Assembly (NCBI GenBank): GCA_030867875.1
Contig: JAOWCC010001368.1
Coordinates: forward strand, 4,712,965-4,776,964
DNA from: Actinernus sp. WN-2022
Taxonomy: Eukaryota > Cnidaria > Anthozoa > Actiniaria > Actinernidae
DNA: 64,000 nucleotides
Reading direction: 5' to 3'
The notes under the pieces were generated by a model. That model ran no database searches. It was not told the DNA's origin and worked only from the letters and a program-made list of their open reading frames with translations. Made by a program: the position numbers and the translations under genes. Of the stretch, positions 9,186 through 22,416 are shown piece after piece (the stretch's first letter is position 1; every line of letters begins with the position of its first letter).

Positions 9186-10038
9186 ACCTGAGATTCAGTT
9201 AGTTATTAGTTGTTACCGTGGGTACTGTATATATTAATTTGCAATTGGTTTTAAGGGCCTGTGCAATAAGTAGCAGGAAGGGGGTTGAGACACGGGAGGG
9301 AAGGGCACAATGTAAAATCATATCCCAAGAGAGGGGGGGGGGGGGGACAACATGTAAATTACTCTATGCAAAGGAGGGGGGTGATATCTAATTTTCAACA
9401 ATAAACCTGTACCACTAATATTGAAATAAAATAAAAACAATACACACTATCATTTTTCTGGTACTGTAACTTATATGTACAAAGCATAATTTATTTATCA
9501 TGGAAAATGTAAGGGCACTACTCAACTGCCACAATCATGAGTTTACTTCATCTATCTGGTCGAAGGTATGCCGGACCATTTCAGCCCAATTCTAATATTC
9601 TAATGGCCTGAAAGACATAGTTAACAAAACTACACTACAGGTATTGCCAGTAAGAAAAAATTAAGAAGTCAGAAGTCCATGATTCACATTTTTGTTGAGT
9701 GTTCTTATTCAGCTACTTGAATACAGTTCATGAATCTGAGTTCTGGAGTTATGTTTATTCGAAGAACTCCTGAACTGACTCTGCAGCTTCTTTAATAAAG
9801 CAATTGCAGCTGAGCAGGTTTGTTAGTTAGAGAGGTAGTGAATATAGGAAGGAGTCCAGGTCAATGTTATCCGGCAATTTGTGGAACTCCATATATTTCA
9901 GGCTCATATTCTCCATCAACTGGTGTTCCCCAAATGACATGAATATTACACAAACTCTCTTCTTTTTGTTTTTCATGGCTACAGCCTTCCGTCAAGCCCT
10001 GTAAGTATTCTTATTCTTAATATTAAAGAAGAAAACAG
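9186..10038. other. Intergenic, G-run at 9330-9346, otherwise nothing recognised
   Basis: AT-rich DNA with GGAGGGGGG tracts between 9280 and 9380. No credible open frame, tRNA or repeat pairing was found. Confidence 0.5.
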
Positions 10039-10047
10039 GGGAACATT

Positions 10048-10163
10048 TACCCTGGGTGCCAGAGGTTCTAGCCAAAGTTTAGGATCAACGAGAAGGCTCA
10101 GCCTTCTCGTCGATCCTAAACTTTGGCTTAGAGAGGGCAGTAGAACCTTTGGCACCCAGGGTA
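10048..10163. mobile_element. 116-bp palindromic MITE with perfect 9-bp TSD
   Basis: Ends are TACCCTGGGTGCC and GGCACCCAGGGTA; arms continue through AGGTTCTAGCCAAAGTTTAGG to a centre at AAGGCTGAGCCTT-like sequence. The flanks GGGAACATT (10039-10047 and 10164-10172) are identical 9-mers. A degenerate relative may lie at 31080-31160. Confidence 0.8.
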
Positions 10164-10274
10164 GGGAACATTATAATAATAATAATAATAATATTTTGAC
10201 AGGAAAGCAAACTATCAGGCGATAGTGCTCGCTCAGAGCGGAAGCCAATTTTGTGATGAACATGCAATAACGAC

Positions 10275-10790
10275 AAATAGAGTGTGTTTGTCTCGGAACT
10301 ATCGGCTGGTAGTTTCCCTTTGAAATTTGGTGTTCTTAAACTAACATATAAGCCCTCGAACGCTTATCTTTGTTTTAAGAACATCAAATTTTCGCGGGCA
10401 ACTATAAGCCGATAGTTCCTCGGCGGACACACTCTATTTGTATATTATAACCCATCAAATATTTTCTCTCACGCGTGATTGGTTGAATGCGTCACGTGAC
10501 CCGATATTTTCTCTCCGCGAGCGGAAAATATCAGCGAATACACTGAGCGTATAAGCGCACGTCAAAGAAAATATTTGAAGGATGATAACAACAATAACCT
10601 ATATTGTGACGTCGAAAATTTGCCGTGATATTTGTCCTTGGACATTATCTGATCCTCGAAGCTCACAGTTTCCCTCGAGCGATTCTCGGATCAGATAATG
10701 TCCGCGGACGAAATATCAGGGCATATTTTGACGCCACAGTATAGGTTATTGTATTTATAGTTCCTCGACAGACACACTCTATTTATATAA
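10275..10790. mobile_element. Composite foldback region with two inner palindromes
   Basis: AATAGAGTGTGT at 10276 is repeated inverted at ~10430 (CACACTCTATTT) and again at ~10778, so one 165-bp palindrome and one larger unit share ends. A second palindrome at ~10591-10752 pairs ACAATAACCTATA with TATAGGTTATTGT and includes GACATTATCTGATCC. The layout suggests nested or tandemly joined copies of related foldback elements. Confidence 0.65.
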
Positions 10791-10832
10791 TAGAAACTGA
10801 GAGCGAGTAGTCTAATTGTTAATGAGTACTTC

Positions 10833-11031
10833 AGAATACCAGGCTGTTGTGTCGGGAGACAATCCCCTGTACTCTTTCTCGAAATAACACAACAGGTTCT
10901 TTCACGTCCCCCTCGTATAGATTAGAAGAGGAACAAGGCCAACTGCTTATACGTCCCTGCCCAAGGACGCGGCCGGGATTCGAACCCCCGACCTCCCATA
11001 CTCTATACCGTGCTCTACTGACCAGTGAAGC
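10833..11031 (-). mobile_element. tRNA-derived SINE (family C), single head
   Basis: On the minus strand the head reads GGGTTCGAATCCC-type B box preceded by GGTAGAGCACGG-like sequence, followed by body GTCCTTGGGCAGGGACGTAT and TTATTTCGAGAAAGAGT. The same body is found at 24416-24840. The A-box region here is damaged (CTCTACTGACCAGTG without the intervening ACTGAGCTAA). Confidence 0.7.
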
Positions 11032-11110
11032 GTTGGAAGGAGATAAACAGATCGAAACGCTTGATGAAATCGTTCAACGCAAAACCTCATCAACACTGAT
11101 GACAGATTAG

Positions 11111-12800
11111 AAGAGGAAGAGCATAGGTTATAATGACTCTCAATCACGATAATATATCCTTTTGTTAATTAATTACTTCCTCTCGGCTATTTTTCTGTTA
11201 GTATAGATTGTGATAGCTATTGGCATTGCCTGTGTGGTCTGTATGTGATACAAGCCCACATTCCTTTGAACCTGAAAGCGTGCAGGTATGTTCACGCTCA
11301 CTCGTGAAATGTTTTCGACTCTCGAGGTTAAACTTCATATATTCTCACCACCACCATGTATTTATATCCTCTATTTCTGTTTGGAATCCAATCCAACTCA
11401 AATTTCACCCATTTCTTGACATTTGTAATATCTCATTATACTGAAAGTGATGCTCTTGTGTCGGAATACTCACTAAATGTGAGAGTCCAAAACTCTAAAA
11501 AAATTCCACATTTCATTCAAAAGTTTGTACAGAGAGGATAAACTTCATATCTTCAAACCACCGTGTCATTTTCTTTTTATTATATGGACAATTAAACTGC
11601 CGGCTAAGAACTCTTATCAATTCATTTTACTCACAGTGTACTGTTCGGTACAAACTTCGTCGTGATCGGCTTTCTAAGCTGTTCTGGGGAGTTTCATCGG
11701 GTTTTCTTGTCTCTTCGTTCCAGTCGCGAAAATCTTTAGAGAGTTTTAGACCGTATTTGGCTTTTTGTGCTCGGAATATTCACTGTCATGCAGCTCATTT
11801 AAGCTGTTTACGTCTTCCTCTGTGATTTTCACAAACCTGTCGCCATCTTTGTAGTTCAAAAGGCGGCAAACGTGACGTCGTCGATATTTTCACTAGTGAG
11901 GATATGGAAAATACGCTACTCAGTACCCGGATGTAGTAGTTCGTATGAGTTCTATGAGTGGTTTATTTCTAAGTAAAACACTATCGTCCATATAATAAAA
12001 CAAAATAATGCGGTTTGCCTCCTATACAATTGCTGTATAACTATGACGACTTAAATTACAAAGGAACAGGTACGATTTTGAAACGTTCATATGAACGGTA
12101 GGAACATAAAACTGTAAACTTCATAGCACTAGTTAAAATGTGCACAATCTTGACACTTAGCTAGGAAATTTGAGGTTGTTCGGGTAACTTCACTAGATGC
12201 CAGAGCTCCGAAATTTAGAAATGTTCACATCTTTCGTTTTAAATTGAACACTTGCACCTCATTCAAACTGATGTCGGGAAAAAACTGCGAACTGGTTCTT
12301 AATAACTGATCCAGCAGTCTGCAGTGATGACGGCCAAAACCTGAAGTGACAGAGGAAACTCGGCTGATAAGAAAATCTCTTTTGATCGGCGCTGTGAAAT
12401 AAACTGAACTGATCCATTTCTAAACTGAAAACCCTTCACTGATGATTCCACTGGCAGTAATTATATTTGCTGCATCGGAATATACAAACTGTCCAACCCT
12501 AATTATGGCATCGCTCGTCTAAATAATGCCAGCCAGGGTAAGTCGCGATATGGTGTAGTTATTGTCCGGCTTTCATGATATACACACTTTACTGATTTGC
12601 TAAATAAATGCCATTTTAATATGTCTCGTTGGACTTGTGTTAAGTACCCTAAAAACACAGTCAGTTTCCCCACAATGCCCGTTACCGCGCGGTTATGCGT
12701 TGTTGCTTCGATACAGTGCCGTTGCAATGGCTTAAAAGGTCCTGGCAATTCCTTGCAATATTTAGTGTGTGGTACACTAACTTAGCCCCTTCAAAAAACC
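11111..12800. other. Intergenic, dispersed-repeat-like, no gene seen
   Basis: A short direct repeat built on TAAACTTCATAT..TC..ACCACC occurs at ~11331 and ~11541. The stretch ~11640-11990 is GC-richer with CGCCATCTTTGTAGTTC and looks like a mobile fragment, but no ends were found. Open frames are short and match no family I know. Confidence 0.4.
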
Positions 12801-15800
12801 TTGGCACACATTAAGGCTGCCCGGTATTGTTATCACTAATTTATATTTATGTTTATGACCGATATTGTAACACATTTGTAAGTGATAGTACAATGTCTAC
12901 AATAACGTTTGTTGTTGTTAAAAACTCTTCAACTTAATCGTTGGAGGCATGCAGTATCATACACTATGACGACGTACACTCTTTTACCAAAAAAATGAAA
13001 TGTATCAAGCGCCTTTTCTCGTGTTAATAATAACAATATAAATAATAATAATGTTTAAACAGGGTGCTCTCATCACCGAAGTGTTTTTAAGAGATGCCCT
13101 GTAAAAAGAAAAAAGAAAACTAATTAGCGAAATGGAATAAGTAAATATAAAGTTACACATAGAATAATGTTTGACCATTAAGTATAAAATTGTGTCTTTA
13201 GGTTAAAATGTAAAATTGAAAAAGAAATATATACGAGTATATGAAAGATTAATAATTACATAAACTGAGTTTGAACTAGTGATAATGAAGTTACAGACCG
13301 AACTTCTAAATTACTAAGTTAAAGTCCTTTGATGCCTGGTATGTAAGTTACTTTTTGTTTACCCCAGTTTCTTTTAGCCTTTAGGAAATGTAAGTTTGAC
13401 TTGTTTCTGGTATTGTAATCCATGTTACTAAAACATTTGCTGTTAGATCATTCCTGTATCTGAAGATCATACAAACCAAACATACAAAATGATGATTGAC
13501 TCAATAAATTTGACCTTCAAAATAATGTTGTTTTTCTGTATCGCAAGAGGAAATGCATAAATAATTACTAGAATTCGACAACAAATGGAGACTGCTGTCA
13601 CGTGATCTGAATGTAACCTAGACCTTCATTCTGAGATTTTTTTGTCTCGCTTGCTTTGATATAGGAACTCAAATCATTGAACCGTTTACTACCAAATAAG
13701 TTGATCTCGAGTAATCATCCCAGACAAACCAAAGCAGAGCCAAACATCTAAGGTCATTACGGTAGGAGGCTAATTGAATTGCCGTATGGTTTCATCGATG
13801 AAAGGTTTCCGTTAAAAAAATACAAACACTTTGATTTAGTTGCGTAAATACTGATACAGCAGATCGTATACGAATGCGAGAAGTTTTTGAAAAAGCACAA
13901 CCATTGTTTGTTTTCTCTTCCATGTGTAAATACTCATTAGTTAGAGCACACCAGTTTTGTCCCCCGCCTCGGAGCGTAAAGCTAAGTCAGATCCGTGTAC
14001 ATCGGATTAATGCTAATCGGTGAAGATTAAGTCTAAGCTAGACCTTGAGAAGTGCTAAAATGTCAATAAAGTAGTTGCATTGTTGATAAAACTTTCCGAA
14101 TTTTTAGCCTTTTCAATTGATGAAAATGTTATTATATAAGTTTATTTGTCTACAGCGGCCTAAAATAGTTGACTTCTTAAGTTAGAATAACGTTCGAGAA
14201 AACATTTTAGCTAGATATATTTAAATATTTAAACCGCAGTTTCCTGAAGTCTCTTCCTGTTCTTAGAGCAGCGGCGTTGTATACGTAGGTCTCACTAAAT
14301 ATTCACATCAGAATTCATGATGTTTTCCGGTGATTAGTTCAATGTTTTCTCCACCTTAACTGCTTAGGCGTGGTTCCACGAATGTTACGCACAATCACCT
14401 GAGCATAATTAAGTTATTAGTCTTTCCCACGCAAAAACATCATTGAAAACTTTTCAATCTGTTGTGCAATGATATATTTGTAAGACAACATATCAACAAA
14501 ACTGCAACACGGCATCTTCGACGAAACGACCTTATACCGTTTGATCTCCATCTCAAGGAAATAAGTTTGTTAAGAAGCATCCAAATCCATATTAAGACCA
14601 TGTTAAACCCCGTTAACGTTGTTTCTTTTTTAGGCTGGCGCAAGAAGAATGTCTGGGATTCGCTGTAATGCAATCCCTCTTAATATTCTCATCAAGTCAT
14701 TCAAAGCTTCTGAAGACCCAATAAAACAGATGTACACCAAATCTGCTAAGACGGGCGCAGTTACGACATGGACAACAGCCATACCCGATTAATTCAATCT
14801 GTCTGACTTCCTGAGAAGGCTTCCTTTAAACATAAAATATCTGGTCAACTTCAATACTTTAAGTACCAATTCAGATCCCATGCAAGGAAGAAGTTGTTGA
14901 GTTCGAGTGGCTGGTAAGATTCATCGTTTAACATCTTCATGCATTTTGTGCATCTGTCGACTCTTCTCGTGCTCTGATCTCTATATAAATTGAACTTCTT
15001 AAATTGATACACCTATTCCGAGGGCCTCTAATAAGTTATTTTCGAGATTAACTCTCACAAAAAGAGTTAACATGGTCAACAAGTTTCACAAAACTTACCG
15101 GTTAGTAATTCTAATGACACGGCAGAAAATAAAAATGTCTCAGTCCGCAGTTCTTAAAACAGAAAATTACAGACTCTATATACTGGACACCGTAGAAATA
15201 TATTTATTGGTGTTGCCAAATCAATGTAGATCTAGAAAGACGTTTATAAAAGAGGTTCAAGCATCCAGTCTTAATGCGGCGTGCAAATATCTGCGTCATT
15301 TCAGCAACAAGTTCTAAGAACTGACTTCGATCCATCTGTTGATTCGTCTCTGAAGGTGTCGAGGGCTTTCTATCGGGAGGCGGATAACCCCTTAAGGTAA
15401 GCCTTGTTCATTTAGCACACTTTCTGCTTTATCCTCTAGGATATTTGTTTAATTTAGATTTAAACAAGGCCATGAGTTATGTAATATTTATAGCTGGTAA
15501 AAGGTAAAGTGAACGATCTATACAGTACTGTACGGCACCAACACAGTCGTAGCTTCGTCTAGAAGCCGCCCTGTTTTTCTGCTTGCTTGCGATACATGGG
15601 TGATGAAAAGATAACTGCATGTTTGCAAACTAGACAAACAATAATACAGCATGGTTTCAACATTTCAATATTCCAGGTTTTATATCAAGTAACTAGTGAT
15701 ATTAAAATAGCACGTATTTATTCACATGCCTTCACTGTGTATATTCTCCTTCCGTTTTCTGTTCCGCTTGAGATTGCATGGCCGATTTTTACTAAAAATC

Positions 15801-18340
15801 CTTCTCGTTTAGTATAAAAGCAAGAAAATCATGTCGGTATACTTATTTTTCATTTAGTAGCGTCAAAAATTATGAGAATTCACATGACTGATTTGTCTGC
15901 AGTCAGTCAGCCTAAATCCTGTTTACCAAGCACCAAAAAACATCAGTATACCTTTCGCTAAGGGATTTGATCAAAGCAAATGCTTTTCAAGTCTGAATTC
16001 CATCAAGGTAGCTAATGTCCAAAACGTCGGTTGCTGTCGTACGGCTTTTAGACAACTTAAACCACTAATCACATTTAGAAACACTTCAGATGAATGAAAG
16101 TTTCACAGGTATCAAAATTACAGACTATGTTTATGTAAACTACGCGTCTTCTGTCGAAATGCTTTTACGTGTGGACTTTAAAGTAGCTATTTTAAGAGAA
16201 TTGATAGCGTCATTGCTTTGTATCTTCTAAAGACTTCTAGCAATAATGTTGTTACAGTTTGGCAGGGAGCATGTCAGGCTATATTTTCTGTCAGTGATAG
16301 ATGCGTACTCCCAGATTTTGTTTTTGAGTCATGAGCGATAAAATGCATGCGACCCACCTCAACCTTCAAACGAAACATTTATAGTTATCTCTGCAATCAA
16401 TACCTCGATTAAAAGGCTCTGAACGCTAATAAATAAATATAACATGGATGTTAGCTGATTGAAGACATTATCAAACTGAAGGCGTTTCCACGAACTCTTG
16501 ATTGTCATCGATTTGCCGGTTTGTCATTTCTCGAGTTGCTTATCGTGCTCGACCCGAGCTGGCGTTTAACTGTCCCTGTTTTAGTATCGAAAAGGACAAC
16601 AAAACGTAGAACCCCTGGAAATTACTGTAAGCCCATTACGTACTGTGATCTACCGGCAAATATTTTCTTTCATAGGACATAGGATTTTGAAAATATCTAG
16701 AGATGACCAGTGGTACGGCGGATGATTTAGCCACAATTACAATGTAGTTATAATATATAAAATACAACTGACAATTTAAACTGAGTAACTTAAAGTTATA
16801 ACAAAAGGCCGCAAATTGTCTGTGGTGAGAGGGCCTATAAAAGAAACCACAAGGATTATTAAGTATTATAGGCTCCCTCATTCAGCAAAAGAAAGTCCAG
16901 AAGCGCATATAAATGTTGCCTACAAAATTGTTTCTATTAGCATGAAGTACTTGAGTTACTGCCTGTTAATTAGAAATAAAGTCAATTCTTTTTTGAAAAT
17001 ATTCAAGCTGGACGAGTTAACAATGTAGTTTGGAAGAGAATTCCATAATCATCAATACTCCAGTATACTTTGAAATTAAGTCAGAGATAGAAAGTGAGCC
17101 ACTAAAATTAAAGTGCGAGGAATCGTGAACCGTGAAGAGGGATGAGTCTCCGATCGAGAGTTCTCACCATTTTTACAACTTTAGTAGTATTTAGCTGTTA
17201 TATACGACATAGCTAAAATAAATGTGCCAAGCCTATACTCTATACTGACGAGTTATAGAAAGAGATGGCTGTCTTTGATAAGCGCGAGTGTGATGGTCTC
17301 TTGATGGCATATCATCATTCCCTTTTACGTTTTACTATTGAGTTACATATACACAAGCTCTCACCCTGGGGGGGGGAGGGGGGTATAGCTGAACTCACGA
17401 AATCAGTGCAGACTGACGGTGCACAATCTTTTACGCAGTGGATTACAAACATGTTTTCCACTGCACACCACGCTTCAACTCTCTCGGGAAATGGTTGAAC
17501 GCAACAGTTACTGATTAATAAAAACAACAATTTAACTCAATTTGTTTAGCCTGACCGTTCTAAGCCTGATTGTAACAGCGATGTATGTCTTCTCCATTGC
17601 GTTATTAATACTTCTTCTTAACTCGAAGCGTTTCACCTCGTTATTTGACGTGTTCACAGTAGCTACAATCCGAGACACTATTGTTGGGACACTTCGCCTT
17701 TTCCCTCCCCAATGTTGCGTAGAACCGGATTGGGCCTAGGATCACAACACTGAGGGAGGAGAGGAAGACGAAAACCCAGCACGGCCGAAGATCTTCCCGA
17801 TTTTTTTTTGGAATGTCCCAAGTAATCATGTCTCAGATTATAGCTAACCTAGCAGAATTTGAGCTATTAATTTTAATCGTTTTTTCTCCTTTGGTTAGCT
17901 ATTTTTGCAGTCTGGTACATTTGTGTGCTAGTATATTTTGTATTGCGGTTGATAATATTATAAAATGTTAATTTCAAACTGTGTTTTACCAGAGAAAGTT
18001 CCTAAAATGAGCTGCTTTGGAGCAAATGTTACCATCAAACATCGTTTGAATTTAAAAACGTTTCATGAATAAAAATTTTATCAATTTGCGCAACGTGGCG
18101 CGACGCGTTTTGAGATGAGAGACGCTCTTTCTATGTACAATCCGAGTTGTTGAATCACGCGGCATGAAACAGTTTGGTGCGTAATTCAGTTGAATTTGCA
18201 TGCTATAGTTTTTAAAGGAGGCTTGTCTATGTCTATACATCTTCATTTGAATGAGATATTAGTGAAAAACGGCAAGCACCATAGAGGACTTCAAAATTAG
18301 AACGTTCAAAGGTTTTTATTTCCACTATATAGCTATTTAC
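12801..18340. other. Unrecognised AT-rich intergenic DNA
   Basis: No tRNA, long inverted repeat or protein family was identified. Open frames (e.g. at 14462, 15072, 15587, 16816 and 17265) are under 85 codons, lack splice or Kozak support and have no recognisable motif. A G-run lies at ~17368-17381. This is the longest stretch in the window without recognisable mobile DNA, so unannotated enhancers or old repeats are possible. Confidence 0.4.
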
Positions 18341-18341
18341 C

Positions 18342-18408
18342 GCCTCCCGGTTAGCTCAGTGGTTAAGCTCCGGTCTGTCGAGCGGGAGGTCGCGAGTTCA
18401 AACCGCGG

Positions 18409-18447
<39 letters not shown>

Positions 18448-18615
18448 GGTGCTGCCTTTGTGAAACAACTCCAAATGGTTAGACCTTCACGTCTTCTCGG
18501 ATAAGGACGTAAAATCGTAGGTCCACTGACGGAGGCAGGCGTAGAAGGGACCTTGAGTACTATTGTTTGTACTCCTGTGATCAGGCTCTGATACAAATGT
18601 CTCAAATCAAATCAA
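18342..18615 (+). mobile_element. tRNA-derived SINE (family A), copy 1
   Basis: Head: GTTAGCTCAGTGGTTAAGC (A box) and GAGTTCAAACC (B box) with tRNA-like spacing. Body: CAACACTCAGGGTCTTAAAA, AACTGAGTAGAAGGTGCTGC and GGTTAGACCTTCACGTCTTC. It ends in CAAATCAAATCAAATAAATA, a short-repeat tail. Copies at 20339 and 49614 share head and body. Confidence 0.85.
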
Positions 18616-18679
18616 ATAAATACAAAGAGAGAGAGAAAAAAGAGACAAAATAAGTGGAAGGTGCAGGCCAGTACAACCC

Positions 18680-19029
18680 CACACCGCGGCAAAACGTCAC
18701 GCGCATGCGTATTTGCTATTTCTTGTCCACGCGCGGCCGCCCACAGTTTCCCGCGAAAACTGAAATGAAACAACAGGCACATGCCGTGATTTTAACGTTT
18801 CTGCTTAAAAGCATTCATTTGTGAACTGTTTTGTCAAAAACTAAGAAAACTACTTAAAAGCTAAGCCTAAGACTTTAACAGGTTGAAGTTTTCTTAATTT
18901 GTAATTCATTGTGAGTTTACTAAGTTATAAAATTATTAACTAAAAAAGTTGAAACCCTCGGTAATTTGTATTTGAGAGCAGAGCCTTCGTTCTTTTGGCC
19001 AGCGGAGCATACCGTTTTGCCGCGGTGTG
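18680..19029. mobile_element. 350-bp TIR element with perfect 9-bp TSD
   Basis: Ends CACACCGCGGCAAAAC and GTTTTGCCGCGGTGTG are perfect inverted 16-mers. The flanks GTACAACCC at 18671-18679 and 19030-19038 are identical. The interior is AT-rich apart from CpG-containing ends (GCGCATGCG, GCGCGGCCGC) and has no coding frame. TSD length suggests Mutator-like mobilisation. Confidence 0.85.
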
Positions 19030-19038
19030 GTACAACCC

Positions 19039-20338
19039 AAGGGGGTGACCAAAGAGCTCATGCATGCACCTTACATTGTACGTGATTACAGTGTTTACAC
19101 ATCACTCTTTAAGATGGCAACATGTAATACAGTATTTACAAAAAAAAAAAATTATATAACAAAAATAATTAATAAAGAACGTTTCGGCAGGAAAGTCAAA
19201 TTGCTGCTCTCAGTTAATGCTGTTTTATGATATTGTAAGAGAAAGAAGAGAAATGATACATACATGCACAACGAATGGGAATAACCATTACGTCAAGATA
19301 ATGAAATAACATGTTTTTTGTACAGTTTTAAAAATGATTTTGTTGATAGGCTATTTTTGATATCTACTAGGCATGGGATATCGTTCTACGCTTTAACTGA
19401 TGCATAGTTAACACCAGATTTACCATAAATTAGTCTTTGACGAGGTATAAGGAACGAGAAAAATACAACTAGGTGTACTGGTAGTGAAACTTGCCGCTTA
19501 CCTTCACGAGCGTTGGGGCTCGTGTTATATTTAATTTGATAATGATTATTTGTGTCTTTCTTTGTCGTTTCATCACCAAAAAATTAACTACTTATCCAGC
19601 TGTGTTCAGTTGAATATCTGTAGATATCTATTCACACCAAACCCAATGTGGTATCAAGACGAAGTGTTTGCTTGATACGCAAGCTCTTGTTAGAAGCTAT
19701 CTTGTAGGTTAACTCCAACGACACTGCATGCTCTCACTTGGTTTCTGTTTCGACAAATGTTTTGCCTCCGAGAAAAACATAGCGACAAAGAATTCACTGT
19801 CAACATAACGGAGACGAACCCAAGAACGACTGCGAAGGAGACTGTTCCCGAATACATCGCGGACTTTGGTAAAATAAATGTAGCGCGAGCAATCCATGAA
19901 GATTTAGGTACCTTCGCATGAGGTAGACTGAGAGCTGAAGGAGCGGAGTCCAGGTAGGACTTTATATATAAATGGTATTTAGATATGGAACTCTCTGGCT
20001 TTCTTGGATGTGTCCGTTATAAATTAGAACTTCGCTAAGGCATTGGAGCATCATTTATCATTATTTGAGTACATTGACTGTTATTTTTAGCAGTACCTTT
20101 TTAGTTTGTTCAGTTTGCGGCAATTAATTATTGCAGGCCTTCAGAGGTTCGTTAGTTCACAGTTGCGCCGCACTCGTAGAAATGCGACATTTGCATCGAT
20201 GAGATATTGGATTTAAAGTGCCCGTAACGCTATAGACAGCTATTTCAATTAATGTTCCCTGAGAGATAGAACTGAAATAGGGCATCAGGGAATATGGCTG
20301 TACACAGGTTAAAAATGAATAAATAAACCGTATAAACC
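19039..20338. other. Intergenic, nothing recognised
   Basis: AT-rich DNA with an A-run at 19140. Short frames only; no repeat pairing or RNA gene found. Confidence 0.4.
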
Positions 20339-20595
20339 GCCTCCGGTTAGCTCAGTGGTTAAGCGCCGGTTTGTTGTGCGGGAGATCGCGAGTTCAAACC
20401 CCGTCCGGACCAACACTCAGGATCTTAAAATAACTGAGTAGAAGGTGCTGCCTTTGTGAAATAATTTCGTTCACGAGCTACAAATGGTTAGACCTTCACG
20501 TCTTCTCGAATAAGAACGTTATATCGTAGGCTCATCAGTGGATGAAGAGCCACCTCGTAGATATGCCACTGATTAATCCCATTATTATTATTACT
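20339..20595 (+). mobile_element. tRNA-derived SINE (family A), copy 2
   Basis: Shares GGTTAGCTCAGTGGTTAAGC, GAGTTCAAACCCCG and the CAACACTCAGG..AACTGAGTAGAAGGTGCTGC body with the copy at 18342. The tail is an ATTATTATTATTA short repeat rather than AAATC repeats. Confidence 0.85.
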
Positions 20596-21170
20596 AAACA
20601 AGAGAAAATAAGTTATAAAGGTTTGTATTTCCAAAATGCTACTGATGCTGTATTATCGTGTGTACTACAGTGTGGCCGGGTGAACGGTTAATGGAACTAG
20701 AACTAAATATGGTTTGAGAAGTCAACGATAACTGGTGATTAACGATTTACTAGTTCCACAAGTCCATTCTGCTAGTGCTAACGTTTAGTTTAATTGGACC
20801 TATAAACTATGGGACTCTCTAAATAATAGTTCTACTATGATTGAAAGCGGTTAGAATGTTGTTTTTCTGTTGGATGGAATATCGGAAGAGCCGGAGATGT
20901 TTCCTTGGAGGCTAGGGTGATATTCCAGCAAGCTCAACCTGATCCCCCATAATGATAGGAGAATCGCTCAACACATGTTCCACCCTGACCTCTCTAAGGT
21001 GTGGATCGGACGTCCTGTAATTACGTCGCTGAAAAAACAAGTTACTGCCCAGTTAACAAAAAAACATGAGTCTTTGTGCACCGAATTAGATGTACTGTTT
21101 GACTGTTGTATATAATTATTCCAATCGATGGCTTATTATTTTTTATTCCTGGCAGTGATTTCAACTAGTG
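20596..21170. other. Intergenic, nothing recognised
   Basis: No credible coding frame or repeat structure seen. Confidence 0.4.
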
Positions 21171-21177
21171 TACTCAG

Positions 21178-21335
21178 TAGTGTAGTGGCCAAGAGTTAGT
21201 ACAAGCAGTCGGAAGAGTAGCCTGAATTCCAGCCGTCTCCTCTGGTTCGTTCCTCCCGAGAGGAACGAACCGGAGGAGACGTCTGAAATTCAGGCTATCC
21301 GAAGAGTCGAGGTTCGAACTCCAGTGCAGGCACAC
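21178..21335 (+). mobile_element. tRNA-like/SINE fragment interrupted by a MITE
   Basis: Leaving out the insert at 21218-21297 and one copy of its flanking repeat, the sequence runs from GTAGTGGCCAAGAGTTAG (A-box-like) to GAGGTTCGAACTCC (B box) and GTGCAGGCAC. This looks like a tRNA-derived head. The match to any one tRNA is weak. Confidence 0.45.
21218..21297. mobile_element. 80-bp palindromic MITE with 9-bp TSD (8/9)
   Basis: Ends TAGCCTGAATT and AATTCAGGCTA; arms continue through GTCTCCTCTGGTTCGTTCCT to a short CCCGAG centre. Flanks TCGGAAGAG and TCCGAAGAG differ at one base. It lies inside a tRNA-like head, separating its A and B boxes. Confidence 0.75.
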
Positions 21336-21399
21336 TTTTTCTTTCTGTCGTTTCTTGTAGTTTATCAATATATAAGTAGTTAGTGGTTCATGAATATCA

Positions 21400-22190
21400 A
21401 TCAATCAATCACACTTTATTTATACACGAAACAATCCTGACAGACTATATCTGATTTCCACAGAAACCGTGTTATCTATACTAAGCGGCTAATTATGCTC
21501 CTAAAAGATTACATCGAATTCAAACTTATTTATAATCACATAAAAACATCCAGTTAATAAAATAACTACTATAATAATAAATTAGTGTTATATTAATATA
21601 TTAATATATTAATATTATTGGAATAAAAGTATACTAGGTCTAAGTCCTCTGTTAAGCAGAGTCAAGAGAAAAGAGTGGATTCTGCGATTTGTTTTTAAAA
21701 TAATAATATAATATGTTTATTCACCTTATCTCTTGGTTGAGACATAAGTATACAACAATGATTACAACAATGTTACTAAAAAGAAGGGAAGGACTAACTA
21801 GAGAATAAAAAAGAAAAAAACATATATATGTAGATGTAGATATATTAGGTTACCTTACCACTAATTTCTTCATATGACTCCATTATTTGTCTGATGTAAT
21901 TACAACTTGAATGTCTTTAATATAGTTATATCATTCATGGAGACGATATAATAATAAAGACTAGTAGGATCAAATGAAGAGAAAGATGGATTTATGAGAA
22001 ATACATTATTCGAAAATAGAGATCTAGCTTGGGCCAATTTAGGATGGCTACACTGAAATAGGTAGTGGAATTCATCTCCAACTTCATTAGCACTACATAT
22101 GTTGCATAGTAAGAGACTTTGTTTCACGTACCGCAGTGGGAAGCTCATTCCACAACTATGCTCCGCTGTATGACAAACTCTTTAATTTTT
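21400..22190 (-). mobile_element. LINE remnant(s), minus strand
   Basis: On the minus strand, 22148-21900 reads a CxxC..GDEFHYLFQC motif (LCNICSANEVGDEFHYLFQC), the zinc-knuckle-like C-terminal tail of many LINE ORF2 proteins. A frameshift follows and the protein continues as CNYIRQIMESYEEI near 21890-21850. Sequence to the left ends with AATAAAGTGTGATTGATTG-type repeats near 21400-21425, which looks like a second LINE tail. Truncated and dead. Confidence 0.7.
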
Positions 22191-22416
22191 GGTTGATAGA
22201 GACGAGATGTAGATTATTTAAGAACAGTTTCATCACTAGTGATGCCGAAAATCTGTTCCAAACACTAGTGATTTTCAACTGGTATTTCATTGGGTTTCCA
22301 AACTCATCCACCTGACCAGATTAGAGATTATGGTTGGCCAATCAGATCATCGCTTCCAAAACATCAGATGCACGGTTTATTAAACGCGTTGGCTTGTAAA
22401 CACTGACATTTAACTG

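Noticed and set aside
18342..18415. Functional tRNA gene
   Set aside because: The head is followed by a constant SINE body shared with 20339 and 49614, and acceptor ends do not pair convincingly.
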